From: Candidatus Colwellia aromaticivorans
GTDB taxonomy: Bacteria > Pseudomonadota > Gammaproteobacteria > Enterobacterales > Alteromonadaceae
Reading direction: 5' to 3'
Length of the DNA stretch: 64,000 bases
NCBI RefSeq assembly: GCF_003333305.1
Contig: NZ_QOLD01000095.1
Coordinates: 1 to 64,000, forward strand
Shown here: positions 9,248 through 19,385 of the stretch, one piece after another
Numbering within the stretch: position 1 is the first letter of the stretch
How the letters are laid out: each line of letters opens with the position of its first letter
Notes under the pieces: generated by a model
Told to the model about the DNA's origin: nothing
The model's input: the letters and a program-made list of their open reading frames with translations, nothing else
Database searches by the model: none
Program-made: the position numbers and the translations under genes

Positions 9248-9628
9248 ATGAATTATAACCGAGCGCTTTTGTTTGGCCGTTGGTATCGAAATGACATCGA
9301 CGCACAGGATCGACAAATTGTGGAGTATGCTGAATTAAGTGCTGATGGCAGCTTTGAATTTACTTTTGTATCAACAGATCAAGAAACAAATGTTACGGAA
9401 CAAATTGTTGAACTGGGTGATTGGGGCTTAGTGGGTAATGTTCATTTTACTATCACAAAAAGTGAATTGATCGATCAACAACTGTATGCGGCAGATCTTA
9501 ATGATAGTGATAATTATCATGCTTATAAAGTACTTCAGTTAGACCATCAGACCTTTAAATATCAACATATTGAAACAAAAGAAATTTTTATAATGCGTAA
9601 AATAACTGATAATATTGGTCACTGTTAG
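9248..9628 (+). CDS. Hypothetical protein, 126 aa
   Basis: I do not recognise this protein. It is an acidic 126-residue cytoplasmic protein without a signal peptide. Regular beta-strand-like alternation (FGRWYRNDID, SADGSFEFTFVS, LGDWGLVGNVHFTITKSE) resembles lipocalin-like or copper-resistance-type small beta barrels, but this is only an impression. An AGGA at 9231-9234 lies 13 bases before the ATG, farther than usual. It precedes dapA by 64 bp on the same strand and may share its transcript. Confidence 0.6.
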   Translation: MNYNRALLFGRWYRNDIDAQDRQIVEYAELSADGSFEFTFVSTDQETNVTEQIVELGDWGLVGNVHFTITKSELIDQQLYAADLNDSDNYHAYKVLQLDHQTFKYQHIETKEIFIMRKITDNIGHC

Positions 9629-9692
9629 TTAATGTTAATAACGCGCGTCTATTTGTCCATTTTAATTAGAATACTAGAAAATTAGGAACATA

Positions 9693-10601
9693 ATGAAACG
9701 ATTGAGAGCAGCAAGTTTAATTACCGCAATTAAAACCCCATATAATGCAGCGGGCGAAGTTGATTTAGCCACTTATGATAAATTGGTAGCTAAACAAATA
9801 GCTGCAGGAGTGGATGGTATTGTTGTTGGTGGCACTACCGGTGAAGGACACTTGTTATCATGGGAAGAGCATTTAATATTAATTGCTCACAGTGTGCATA
9901 AATTTGGTGAAAAGTTGTTAATTATTGGTAATACCGGTAGTAATAATACCAGTGAAGCGATAAAAGCAACTGTGAATGGCTTTGCTGCGGGAATGGATGC
10001 TACTTTACAAATCAACCCCTACTATGGAAGAACATCAACGGCAGGGGTTATGGAGCACTTAACGCGTACATTAGATATTGGCCCTGCTTTTATTTACAAT
10101 GTACCGGGACGGTCTGGTCAAGATCTTACTCCTGATATCATTGAACCACTATCTAAACATAAAAACTTCATTGGTGTGAAAGAATGTGGTGGTAACGATC
10201 GTATCGCGCATTATGAAAAACAAGGTATTGCTTGTTGGTCGGGTAATGATGATGAAAGTCATGATGGGCGACATCTACATGGCTCCCATGGCGTTATTTC
10301 AGTTACTTCAAATATTGTACCGAGTTTGATGCGACAATTAATGGATAATAAAAACACAGAACTTAACAATAGCTTGCAAGATTTAATGCAATGGTTGTTT
10401 TGTGAGCCAAACCCTATTGGTATTAATACTGCGCTGATGATGACAGATGCAGTATTACCTAATTTCCGTTTACCTTATAAAGCCTTAAATAAAGCACAAC
10501 GTCAACAAGGTTTAGAGTTAATAGCCGTGCTAAATTCAGATGATATAGTAGGAGATTCATTATCTTTACTAGACGATAGTGACTTTAAATACTGCGTTTA
10601 G
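9693..10601 (+). CDS. dapA: 4-hydroxy-tetrahydrodipicolinate synthase, plant-like type
   Basis: A 302-residue DHDPS, which condenses pyruvate with aspartate semialdehyde in the first step of lysine/diaminopimelate synthesis. The Schiff-base lysine is in GVKEC, the catalytic tyrosine in FIYNVPGRSGQD, and the GGTTGEG loop is present. The protein reads closer to plant chloroplast DHDPS than to E. coli DapA: LITAIKTPY, VGGTTGEGHLLSWEEH, IGNTGSNNTSEA, INPYYGRTS, CWSGNDDESHDGRHLHGSHG, VISVTSNIVPSLMRQLM, WLFCEPNPIGINTAL, FRLPYKAL. The Trp in SWEEH is at the lysine-inhibition site where E. coli has His, as in plants. The usual DapA neighbour bamC is absent, so this may be a second copy. A terminator follows at 10629. 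Confidence 0.92.
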   Translation: MKRLRAASLITAIKTPYNAAGEVDLATYDKLVAKQIAAGVDGIVVGGTTGEGHLLSWEEHLILIAHSVHKFGEKLLIIGNTGSNNTSEAIKATVNGFAAGMDATLQINPYYGRTSTAGVMEHLTRTLDIGPAFIYNVPGRSGQDLTPDIIEPLSKHKNFIGVKECGGNDRIAHYEKQGIACWSGNDDESHDGRHLHGSHGVISVTSNIVPSLMRQLMDNKNTELNNSLQDLMQWLFCEPNPIGINTALMMTDAVLPNFRLPYKALNKAQRQQGLELIAVLNSDDIVGDSLSLLDDSDFKYCV

Positions 10602-10628
10602 TTGATCGCAAAGCTTACTGCCTAAATA

Positions 10629-10658
10629 TCACCAAAAAAGCATCTACTTTTTTGGTGA
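10629..10658. terminator. Bidirectional terminator between dapA and the ligase gene
   Basis: A perfect 12-bp stem (TCACCAAAAAAG / CTTTTTTGGTGA) with a 6-nt loop sits between two convergent genes. The stop codon of the minus-strand ligase gene (10644-10646) lies in the loop. Confidence 0.85.
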
Positions 10659-12329
10659 TAAAATATTATCTTTCCAGTTTTTTCGTTGAGGATAAGTTTG
10701 CTTAGCTTCTATAAGTAATTGTTGATGCTCAGCATCTTTGTTTAATATGCTAAGCGCTAAAAGCAGATTTGCGTACACGCTTTCTCTAGGCATGTATTTT
10801 ATTCTCTGTTGAGCCCAAGCAATATATCGCTCTAATTTCTGACTGTCTCTGTCTATTAGCCCTGAAACTAAAATATGGGCATAAACCGCCGCATCTAATC
10901 TATTTTGCCAAGCAATAGGGTTGATAATATCATTCAATTTTTCTATTGATTGATAGCCGTTTTTTTCATGATCAACCAAAATGTTGGCAGTGTGTAAACT
11001 TGTGGCTAAAAAAGGTACAAAAATCGCTGGAATCAATAGTGCAATAAAGCGTAATAAGAACGTATTAGTACACTTAAACGATAAACTATTTTTTGAGTTT
11101 TCAGTATCAGTTAACCAAAGTATAATTAGAAAAACTAAAAAGTGGCTTACAGAGCTATAGAAAGGAAACTCCAGTTGGCTGTGTAGTAAAATGGGTAACA
11201 GTAAGGCAAATAAGGCTAATGCTTTGCGTCTACTAATGTTAAGCCAAGTTGTAATGTAAGCTATGGTGAATAACATAAAAGCTAATAAGGCTACAATTCC
11301 CCCTTCAACCACCCAAAAGAGCACTTCATTATGAGGGTGAGATAAGCGTTGTATGGTATTGCCCACTTCAGGGTGTTCTATCGCATACTGATTAAAATGG
11401 TCAATAAAGCTCCGTTCAAAACCGCCATAGCCATAACCAAATAATGGTTTAGCTTTGAACATATCAATACTTACTTCATAGATAACGCTTCGTGAACCTA
11501 TAGACTGGTATACTTCACTGCCTCGTTTATGAACGTCAGAAAATTTAAAACTCACCACGGCAGTAATCAGGGCTAAAGTTATGATAATAACGTTAATCGA
11601 TAGCTGTTTCCGACTTTTCTGATATAAATAAGGAGCGATAAGAGCTAAAATTAGTAAAGCACTTAAATGGCCTGTTCTTGATTGTAATACCACCAGTAAA
11701 AAGCTAGTAGAGAACAATGTGAAATATATAAGACCTTTGAACGGAATAGAAAACCGAGATTTAACTAACGCAAGTTGAGTTGAGATAAAAAGGGCAATAG
11801 CCAAACCTGTTGCCATAAAGCTGGCCATCACATTGGGCTGTAAAAATACGCCATGCGGCCTGCTAATACCTACTTTATAACCACCCCAAAACCCTTCTTC
11901 AAAGAAAAAGTATTGTACCAAACCTAAACAAGACTCCAATGCTACGGCAATTAAAATCAGGATTAGTAGCTGGTCTTTATCTGATTGATTAACGGGAAAT
12001 TGATACAAACAAAACAACAACAGCAAACCGCCTGTTAGTGCTAAAAGACGTGGAATCGCATGATCTGTAAATTCAAAAGAATAGAAAGCAGAGACGAACA
12101 AACAAAGACAACCAACACTTAGCCAAACTAACATTTTGCTATAAACTATTTTTTTATTTAAAGTGACCTGCCAAAAACCAAGGGCAATTAATATCACTAC
12201 AAACAACCAAGCAATGATATTGAATGATAGATACAATCCAGTACCACCGGGAGTATCTAAAACAATATGCATACCAACGAAAAAATAGCTGACAAGAAAA
12301 AATTTAAAATAAGAAAAAGCTGACCACAT
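10644..12329 (-). CDS. PglL/Wzy_C-family O-oligosaccharyltransferase or O-antigen ligase
   Basis: A 561-residue polytopic inner-membrane protein with about ten to twelve predicted helices in the first 440 residues and a soluble C-terminal tail with repeat-like helices. The family loop is visible as RLSHPHNEVLFWVVEGGIVA, where the histidine is a key residue of O-antigen ligases and PglL enzymes, and a second conserved stretch is PLFGYGYGGFERSF. PglL enzymes transfer lipid-linked glycan to pilins and other periplasmic proteins. The gene is divergent from an MSHA-type pilin gene, which favours pilin glycosylation over lipopolysaccharide ligation, though sequence alone cannot decide this. Confidence 0.85.
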   Translation of the reverse strand: MWSAFSYFKFFLVSYFFVGMHIVLDTPGGTGLYLSFNIIAWLFVVILIALGFWQVTLNKKIVYSKMLVWLSVGCLCLFVSAFYSFEFTDHAIPRLLALTGGLLLLFCLYQFPVNQSDKDQLLILILIAVALESCLGLVQYFFFEEGFWGGYKVGISRPHGVFLQPNVMASFMATGLAIALFISTQLALVKSRFSIPFKGLIYFTLFSTSFLLVVLQSRTGHLSALLILALIAPYLYQKSRKQLSINVIIITLALITAVVSFKFSDVHKRGSEVYQSIGSRSVIYEVSIDMFKAKPLFGYGYGGFERSFIDHFNQYAIEHPEVGNTIQRLSHPHNEVLFWVVEGGIVALLAFMLFTIAYITTWLNISRRKALALFALLLPILLHSQLEFPFYSSVSHFLVFLIILWLTDTENSKNSLSFKCTNTFLLRFIALLIPAIFVPFLATSLHTANILVDHEKNGYQSIEKLNDIINPIAWQNRLDAAVYAHILVSGLIDRDSQKLERYIAWAQQRIKYMPRESVYANLLLALSILNKDAEHQQLLIEAKQTYPQRKNWKDNILSPKK

Positions 12330-12480
12330 AGGTTTAAATGATGTAAGTAAATTGACTTGTTTATCAGTATGAAATAAACAATAACTTACCCTTTATTGAT
12401 AAAATATTGTAAAGTATCATAACAGAGAAATAGTGTCTTTTATCTTGATTAATTAAAGTATTAGCACCAGAGAAAGTATA

Positions 12481-12942
12481 ATGAACAGTAAAGGCTTTAC
12501 CTTAATTGAATTAGTGGTGGTTATTGTTATTTTGGGTATCTTAGCGGTAACGGCTGTGCCTAAATATATTCATTTGCAAGCTGATGCTCAAACCTCAACA
12601 TTGGAGGGGGTAAAAGTTTCTATACAGGGAGCTTCGGCGCTGGCCTACAGTAGATCTCTTGTTGCAGGCAATCAAAAACTATCCACGGCAAGCGTTACTT
12701 TATCTGATGGTACTGAAATTGATGTTCAATATGGCTATCCAACGACAAACCTTTTAGACTGGCAAGAGGTTTTAGACTTAGACTCAAGTGACTTTGAAAT
12801 GGCAATTTCTAATAGCGTATTGATTATTTACCCTGTCTCATTAGGAGTAATTTCTTCACAAAGTGCTGATTGTATTGTGACTTATCAACCAGCAACGGCA
12901 ATGGGGGTTAAACCCATTATTACAGTGAACTCTTGTGTTTGA
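12481..12942 (+). CDS. mshA: MSHA-type major pilin (type IV pilin-like)
   Basis: A 153-residue prepilin. A four-residue basic leader ends in Gly just before FTLIELVVVIVILGILAVTA, the class III signal cleaved and N-methylated by prepilin peptidase. The next segment, PKYIHLQADAQTSTLEGVKV then SIQGASAL, is characteristic of MshA/MshB. Two cysteines near the C-terminus (SADCIVTY and VNSCV) can form the D-loop disulfide. It heads mshA-C-D-O-P-Q and is divergent from a PglL-like ligase. The ATG follows AGAGAAAGT. It could equally be named mshB, because the usual mshB-mshA pair is represented by one gene here. Confidence 0.88.
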   Translation: MNSKGFTLIELVVVIVILGILAVTAVPKYIHLQADAQTSTLEGVKVSIQGASALAYSRSLVAGNQKLSTASVTLSDGTEIDVQYGYPTTNLLDWQEVLDLDSSDFEMAISNSVLIIYPVSLGVISSQSADCIVTYQPATAMGVKPIITVNSCV

Positions 12943-12944
12943 TT

Positions 12945-13454
12945 ATGTACTCAGGTAAAAATAAACCCATTGAATGCAATGGCTTTACCATGATAGAACT
13001 TATTGTCGTTATTATGATGATAGCGATAATGGCAGTGACAGTATTGCCAAAATTTTTCACCTCTAACGGTTTCGAAGAATATACTTATCGTGATGAATTG
13101 ATTATCAAGTTAAGAGCTATTCAACTGCGCACAATGCAACAAACAAACAATGGCACATGCCGATTGATTCAGATCGATTCATCTGTCATTGGGTTGTTAG
13201 CGACAACTCCTAATGCCACTACATGTGAATCTAATTACGCAGGAAAATCAACCACAGTCACTATTAATGCCAATCATAATGTAAGTTTTACCAATTCTGA
13301 AGGACTATCAAGTTTTAACTTTTCTTCACTGGGAAGGCCAGAAGCTTTAGGGTGCGGCGATGCACTTACGCCATGTGAAATCACGTTGACAGTGGCAGGG
13401 GAAAGTTCATTAGCCATTAAAATAAACCATGAGGGCTATATTTATGCAAGTTAG
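12945..13454 (+). CDS. mshC: MSHA minor pilin MshC
   Basis: A minor prepilin of about 169 residues with the cleavage motif CNG/FTMIELIVVIMMIAIMA and a following PKFF, as in MshC. I start at the ATG at 12945, two bases after the mshA stop; the upstream in-frame TTG at 12933 lies inside mshA and would add four residues. Four cysteines in the globular part could form disulfides. It is transcribed with mshA and overlaps mshD. Confidence 0.85.
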   Translation: MYSGKNKPIECNGFTMIELIVVIMMIAIMAVTVLPKFFTSNGFEEYTYRDELIIKLRAIQLRTMQQTNNGTCRLIQIDSSVIGLLATTPNATTCESNYAGKSTTVTINANHNVSFTNSEGLSSFNFSSLGRPEALGCGDALTPCEITLTVAGESSLAIKINHEGYIYAS

Positions 13455-14010
13455 CCATTATTGTTCTCGTTTACAGCATAAAGGTTTCACCTTAATTGAA
13501 ACTATTGTTGGTATCGTTGTTTTAGCTATTTCTTTCTCTGTACTTACCTCTCTGATTTTTCCTATTGCACAACAAAGCGCTGAACAGCTACATCAAGTGA
13601 AAGCGGCAGAGTTAGCGCAATCAATGCTCAATGAAATTCAAAATAAAGCCTTTGATCAACATTCGGATATGGCAGGAGGTCGACTTCGATGTGGTGAAAC
13701 GGGGGCGCCTGCTTGTTCTACCGTTATGGGGGCGGAAACTGGAGAAAGTAGAGCCACTTTTAATGATGTTGATGATTATAATGGATTAGATTATAGCGCA
13801 GGGGAGATCAAGAACTCACAAGGGTTACCATTAGACTTATATATTGGTTATGCCATGCTTATTAGGGTTTGTAATGATGCTGATTATAGTGGGCCTAGTT
13901 GTGATGGTGCTTCGGATGCTAATATTTCAACAGCTAAGTTAATTGTAGTTACTATCACTACGCCTACCGATTTTTCAATGAGTTTTTCAACTTATAGAGC
14001 TAACTTTTAA
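13429..14010 (+). CDS. mshD: MSHA minor pilin MshD
   Basis: A minor prepilin of up to 193 residues with the class III signal HKG/FTLIETIVGIVVLAISF and the family region QQSAEQLHQVKAAELAQSML. The first ATG (13429) overlaps mshC by 26 bases; a second in-frame ATG at 13444 gives a shorter leader of 14 residues. Either start implies translational coupling. It has several cysteines (RLRCGETGAPACS, RVCNDADYSGPSC) for disulfide bonding. Confidence 0.85.
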   Translation: MRAIFMQVSHYCSRLQHKGFTLIETIVGIVVLAISFSVLTSLIFPIAQQSAEQLHQVKAAELAQSMLNEIQNKAFDQHSDMAGGRLRCGETGAPACSTVMGAETGESRATFNDVDDYNGLDYSAGEIKNSQGLPLDLYIGYAMLIRVCNDADYSGPSCDGASDANISTAKLIVVTITTPTDFSMSFSTYRANF

Positions 14011-14753
14011 TGAAACCGTTAATGAGAAATAAATCATCGGGTTTCACCCTTATTGAGCTGATAGTCGTTATTGTTATTTTAGGGGTGCTTGCAGCCTCAA
14101 TTAGTAGTTTTATAAAATTTGGTACACAAATTTATACTGAAACAACAGCCAGAGATCAATTAGTGTCATCAGCACGCTTTGCTATTGAACGTTTGAATCG
14201 TGAAGTTCGAAATGCATTACCTAATAGTTTAATAGTATCTGGTAATTGCTTGAAATTCACTCCTATTATTGAAAGCACTATTTACACAGATATACCGGTA
14301 ACCCCTGAAATAACAAGCGATACGATTAATGTTATCAGGTTTGATGAAGATATCGCTAACATTGGTCATTGGAAAGCCATTGTTTACCCATTAGCCCCCG
14401 ACGATGTTTACCCTATTATTACAAGTAATGACGATAAAGTGCATGATATTGCTAGTATAGTAACAATCGGTGATGAGTGGGTTATTACGTTAGAAAATGA
14501 CGTAGTATTTGCCGAAGACTCTCCAACTCAAAGAATTTACTTTATCAATGAAAGCGTCGAGTATTGTTTGCTAGATAATACTTTAACCAGAGACGGTACC
14601 AAAATGGCGCAAGATATTTATAATGCTAACCCTTTCGAGGTTATAGCCTCAACTTTACAGCGTAACGCCATGGTACAAATACATTTACGATTTGAAAAAA
14701 ACGGTGAGCAAGTCACTTTCAATAATGAAGTGCAGGTGTTAAATGTTCCATGA
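14010..14753 (+). CDS. mshO: MSHA minor pilin-like protein MshO
   Basis: A 247-residue prepilin-like protein with leader SSG/FTLIELIVVIVILGVLA, then FIKFGTQIYTETTARDQLVS and SARFAIERLNREVRNALPNS, the MshO/PilW-like signature. Its ATG overlaps the mshD TAA (TAATG), so translation is coupled. It is expected to be a minor component of the pseudopilus or pilus tip in the inner membrane before assembly. Confidence 0.87.
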   Translation: MKPLMRNKSSGFTLIELIVVIVILGVLAASISSFIKFGTQIYTETTARDQLVSSARFAIERLNREVRNALPNSLIVSGNCLKFTPIIESTIYTDIPVTPEITSDTINVIRFDEDIANIGHWKAIVYPLAPDDVYPIITSNDDKVHDIASIVTIGDEWVITLENDVVFAEDSPTQRIYFINESVEYCLLDNTLTRDGTKMAQDIYNANPFEVIASTLQRNAMVQIHLRFEKNGEQVTFNNEVQVLNVP

Positions 14754-15183
14754 ACTTATGGTAAAAAATAGAAGATTCAATAAGCAAAAGGGTAGTGCAC
14801 TCGTTATTGCTATTTTTATTATTGTTGTTATGACTTTGTTGGGATCGGCTCTTGTTAGGATGACCAGCTCTAATGCAGAAACAATCGCCTATGAAGTGAT
14901 TGGTACGCGAGCATTTCAAGCAGCTCAAGCGGGAGCACAAAAGAAATTAAGTGAAGTGTTTCCTTTATTACCTAATAATGGTTTGTGTCTAAGCGGTGTT
15001 GAATATGACTTTTCTACTATTAAAGGGTTAGAGAACTGTAAAGCTGTCAATGTAAAATGCACAAATGATACTGTTGCGCCTGTTAATGGTACTTCTTATT
15101 ATACCATTACGAGTACCGGTCAATGTAGTGTTGCGGGTGTTTTTACCTCAAGAAAAATTGAAATTAGAGCTAGGAGTTTATAA
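14743..15183 (+). CDS. mshP: MSHA biogenesis protein MshP (PilX-like)
   Basis: A 146-residue protein with the short basic N-terminus and hydrophobic helix KQKGSALVIAIFIIVVMTLL typical of MshP/PilX, followed by SSNAETIAYEVIGTRAFQAA. It lacks a canonical G/FTLIE site, as MshP does. The first ATG (14743) overlaps the mshO stop; 14758 is an alternative start. A hairpin with a T-run follows at 15242. Confidence 0.83.
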   Translation: MFHELMVKNRRFNKQKGSALVIAIFIIVVMTLLGSALVRMTSSNAETIAYEVIGTRAFQAAQAGAQKKLSEVFPLLPNNGLCLSGVEYDFSTIKGLENCKAVNVKCTNDTVAPVNGTSYYTITSTGQCSVAGVFTSRKIEIRARSL

Positions 15184-15241
15184 TTATATTTTTGGCATTT
15201 AGTATCTGATTTTTTTACATAATAGTGTAACACTTTATAAA

Positions 15242-15265
15242 CCTCGAAAATGCGGGGTTTTTTAT
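15242..15265 (+). terminator. Terminator after mshP
   Basis: ACCTCG pairs with CGGGGT (one G:U pair) around AAAATG, followed by TTTTTTATT. It separates mshACDOP from mshQ, which therefore either has its own promoter in 15266-15392 or depends on readthrough. Confidence 0.65.
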
Positions 15266-15392
15266 TGTCAAAAATTCATTTTAATCGGTAAATTCAAACG
15301 GCTTTATATTGCATATATAGGTACTTAGCGTTACCTTTGCTTTATTCATTACTTCGGTTACTTTTGACACCGTCAAAGCGAGTATTTATTAG

Positions 15393-18197
15393 ATGTTTAA
15401 AATTGTTGCTATGTTCGGATTTTTGCTTTTATTTAATAGCAATCAAATTTTTGCTGCCTGTTCACCTTTTGTTGGTGGTGCAACATTGAACGAGATTTTG
15501 AAAGAGCAGGGAAATGGTGATGCTTTTATAGAAATAGAGTTACTTGATAGTTCTATTTCTTCTACAACGTATAACCAATGGACTCTAAAATTTTGTCATG
15601 ACGAAGGGAACAATCAGAACCAGTCTTCGCAATGTAATAGTATTTCAGTTGCTGATATGAATGATGCCACTCAGTGGATATGGGCTGAAGAACCGATAAT
15701 AGATAAAGGCTTTATCGATTTTGACGCTGGTTTTGATCTTTCCTTACTGGATGAAAATCATCTATTTATTGATTATATTCAAGTTGATAATTATTCAGGC
15801 CAAGACTTTACATGTAGTTACCCTGAATTAGAGTATGTTTTTCCCATTCCTAATGACATTACCAATGGCACTAAAATACTGTTAAGAAAACCAAGTGGTA
15901 CGGGGGAATGGCTTGAATCTAAAAACCTAAATACATATCCGCCCACGCCTGGTGAAGGAAATGATGGCGATCCAATAATAGATCACTTTGAAATAATTCA
16001 TGATGGTCAAGGCCTTACTTGTGAGGCTGAAACGATAACTATTAAGGCCTGTGCTGACGCATCGTGTACAACATTAAATCATGATGCTACCGATGTACAA
16101 CTATCAATAAATGGTACGGTAAATAAAACAGTGACCGTAGTTGGCAGTACTGATACAAGTTTTGCTTTCACTACTGCAGGCACCGCTACTCTGAGCTTAG
16201 ATCAAACTTACGAATGTGAAAATGGTGCTTCTGATAGTTGTGTTGTTGTGTTTGATGATACAGGTTTCATTTTTGGCAATGATTCTAATTCTCTTCCTAT
16301 AATACCTACTCAGCTATCAGGTAAACCTTCTAATACAGGTTTTAATAGTGAAGAGTTCTTTTTACAAGCAGTAAAAACGGACGATAACACAGGCTCGTGT
16401 GTTGGCCTTTTCCCTGACGGTACAGATGTTCCAGTGAACCTTTCATATACTTGTCATGAAGATAGCAGTGCCTGCACTCGTAATATAACGCTTACCAATA
16501 ATGTTACTGAGATCAATTTAATGACAAGTGCTGTTGAGCATAACCTTCGGTTTAGTAGCGACTCTAAGGCCTATTTTTCTCTTAATTACCCAGATGCGGG
16601 TAAACTTATTGTTAATGCGCAAAAGGATATTGATGTTGATGGTTTAGGAGATATTAAAAGCTTTAGTGTTACATCAAATGCATTTGTTGTTCGTCCATTT
16701 GGGTTTCAATTAGATTTCAGCCAAGATGCGAATAGCGCCGACGCACTAGCCTCAACTGCGTTAGGTAGTGATTTTAAAAAAGCGGGCGAAACTTTTTCAT
16801 TAAGAGCTATAGCGAAGCAATGGGCAAATAACCAAGATGACGACAATGATGGTATTCCGGATAATTTTACGGATCTTAATTCTAATGCTATCGCAGGTAA
16901 TTTTGATGGTGAGCAATTAACGGTAACCAGCGAATTGTTTTTACCTGATCCACTAACCGCTAATTCAGGTGTGTTAACGGCTGAAACCAGCTATAGCTTT
17001 TCAGCAAGTATTTTAGATGATGATTACAACTTTTCTGAAGTGGGAATCATTCACTTATCCGCTCTGTTAACAGATAGTGATTATATAGGCGGCGGTAATA
17101 TACAAGGCTATATTGCCAATGTAGGTCGTTTTACGCCTGCTTATTTTATTCAAACTGTTGACGTTGATGTTGATCTTGGGGTTGATGGTAACGGTAGTTT
17201 AAATGCAAAACATTCATTATTAGGTACTTGTACCATAAAAGACTGGGCATATTCAGGTCAAGAAACTAATAGTGTAGGAACCATTACTTATGGCTTGCCA
17301 CCCGAGATATTAATAACTGCCTATAATACAGATAATATCATTACAAAAAACTATACAGAATCAGGTTTTATGAAGCTTTCGGCATCTGGTATCGTAATAA
17401 CGCCACCGACAGAAGACTTTGAAAAAGATCGGATTGATCCTATGGTTGTCGATGAAAAGGTCAAGATAAATTCAGTAATGACGCCAAGCTTAGATCTGAC
17501 AGTGGAGGAAGCTGGCGTGTTAAATTATGAGTTTAATTCCGCTGATCATTTCATTTATGAGCACAATACACATTCTAAATACGCACCTTTTCCAGCAAAA
17601 ATTCCCTTTGCTATAACACAAGTTCAAGATAGTGATCTAATCAATTTATATAGTGGCTCAGACCCAGATATTATCCCTACAGAGCAGGTGTTAACTGAAG
17701 GTATTGAAATTCGCTTTGGACGTTGGACTATCGACAATGCATTTGGGCCTGAAACGTCATTATTACCTATGCCCATGACTGTTCAATATTGGAATGGGAT
17801 TGAATTTGAAATTAATACTGATGACAATTGTACCGTGCCAAATATTGACGACGAAATAAACTCAGGCGAAATATGGGAAGGAGACTTAACTGATTGGCAA
17901 TATCGATTGTTAGATACTTCTACTGAGACGAATGAACCTATTACACCGGAAGATACACTCGCTACGGTACCTGACCCTTTAACTACTTTTAGTGATGGTA
18001 TATATCGAGACTTTATTTTTACATCTCCTGGAAATGGTAATAGGGGATCATTAAATCTTGAATATGAAGTGCCTGTTTGGCTTAAATATGATTGGCAAAA
18101 TAATGGTAACTTTGAAGACAACCCATCAGCTAAGGCTACTTTTGGTCTGTTTCGTGGTAACGACAGAATCATTTATCAACGAGAAGTTAATAATTAG
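15393..18197 (+). CDS. mshQ: MSHA biogenesis protein MshQ (DUF6701-type)
   Basis: A 934-residue secreted protein. It opens with a clear signal peptide (MFKIVAMFGFLLLFNSNQIF, cleaved near AACS) and is Cys-, Asp- and Thr-rich. A calcium-binding-like stretch DDDNDGIPDNFTDLNSN occurs near residue 490. The C-terminal portion (about 600-934), ending SPGNGNRGSLNLEYEVPVWL then KYDWQNNGNFEDNPSAKATF, is the MshQ/DUF6701 signature. It is the largest product of MSHA loci and a candidate tip or surface adhesin; its function is not established. It is the last msh gene here and is followed by mreB, as in other MSHA loci. Confidence 0.87.
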   Translation: MFKIVAMFGFLLLFNSNQIFAACSPFVGGATLNEILKEQGNGDAFIEIELLDSSISSTTYNQWTLKFCHDEGNNQNQSSQCNSISVADMNDATQWIWAEEPIIDKGFIDFDAGFDLSLLDENHLFIDYIQVDNYSGQDFTCSYPELEYVFPIPNDITNGTKILLRKPSGTGEWLESKNLNTYPPTPGEGNDGDPIIDHFEIIHDGQGLTCEAETITIKACADASCTTLNHDATDVQLSINGTVNKTVTVVGSTDTSFAFTTAGTATLSLDQTYECENGASDSCVVVFDDTGFIFGNDSNSLPIIPTQLSGKPSNTGFNSEEFFLQAVKTDDNTGSCVGLFPDGTDVPVNLSYTCHEDSSACTRNITLTNNVTEINLMTSAVEHNLRFSSDSKAYFSLNYPDAGKLIVNAQKDIDVDGLGDIKSFSVTSNAFVVRPFGFQLDFSQDANSADALASTALGSDFKKAGETFSLRAIAKQWANNQDDDNDGIPDNFTDLNSNAIAGNFDGEQLTVTSELFLPDPLTANSGVLTAETSYSFSASILDDDYNFSEVGIIHLSALLTDSDYIGGGNIQGYIANVGRFTPAYFIQTVDVDVDLGVDGNGSLNAKHSLLGTCTIKDWAYSGQETNSVGTITYGLPPEILITAYNTDNIITKNYTESGFMKLSASGIVITPPTEDFEKDRIDPMVVDEKVKINSVMTPSLDLTVEEAGVLNYEFNSADHFIYEHNTHSKYAPFPAKIPFAITQVQDSDLINLYSGSDPDIIPTEQVLTEGIEIRFGRWTIDNAFGPETSLLPMPMTVQYWNGIEFEINTDDNCTVPNIDDEINSGEIWEGDLTDWQYRLLDTSTETNEPITPEDTLATVPDPLTTFSDGIYRDFIFTSPGNGNRGSLNLEYEVPVWLKYDWQNNGNFEDNPSAKATFGLFRGNDRIIYQREVNN

Positions 18198-18255
18198 TAC
18201 AAATATCTCTTAAAAGCAACCGACACAATAGAATTGGTTGTAATACTCAGGTATG

Positions 18256-18286
18256 ATTGTTCGATCTGATAAAAGAACAATTTTTC
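18256..18286 (+). terminator. Probable terminator after mshQ
   Basis: ATTGTTC (18256-18262) pairs perfectly with GAACAAT (18275-18281) across a 12-nt loop, followed by TTTT. The stem is AT-rich, so termination may be partial before mreB. Confidence 0.5.
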
Positions 18287-18309
18287 GCGCTAACTATTTG
18301 CACTTATGA

Positions 18310-19383
<1,074 letters not shown>

Positions 19384-19385
19384 AA

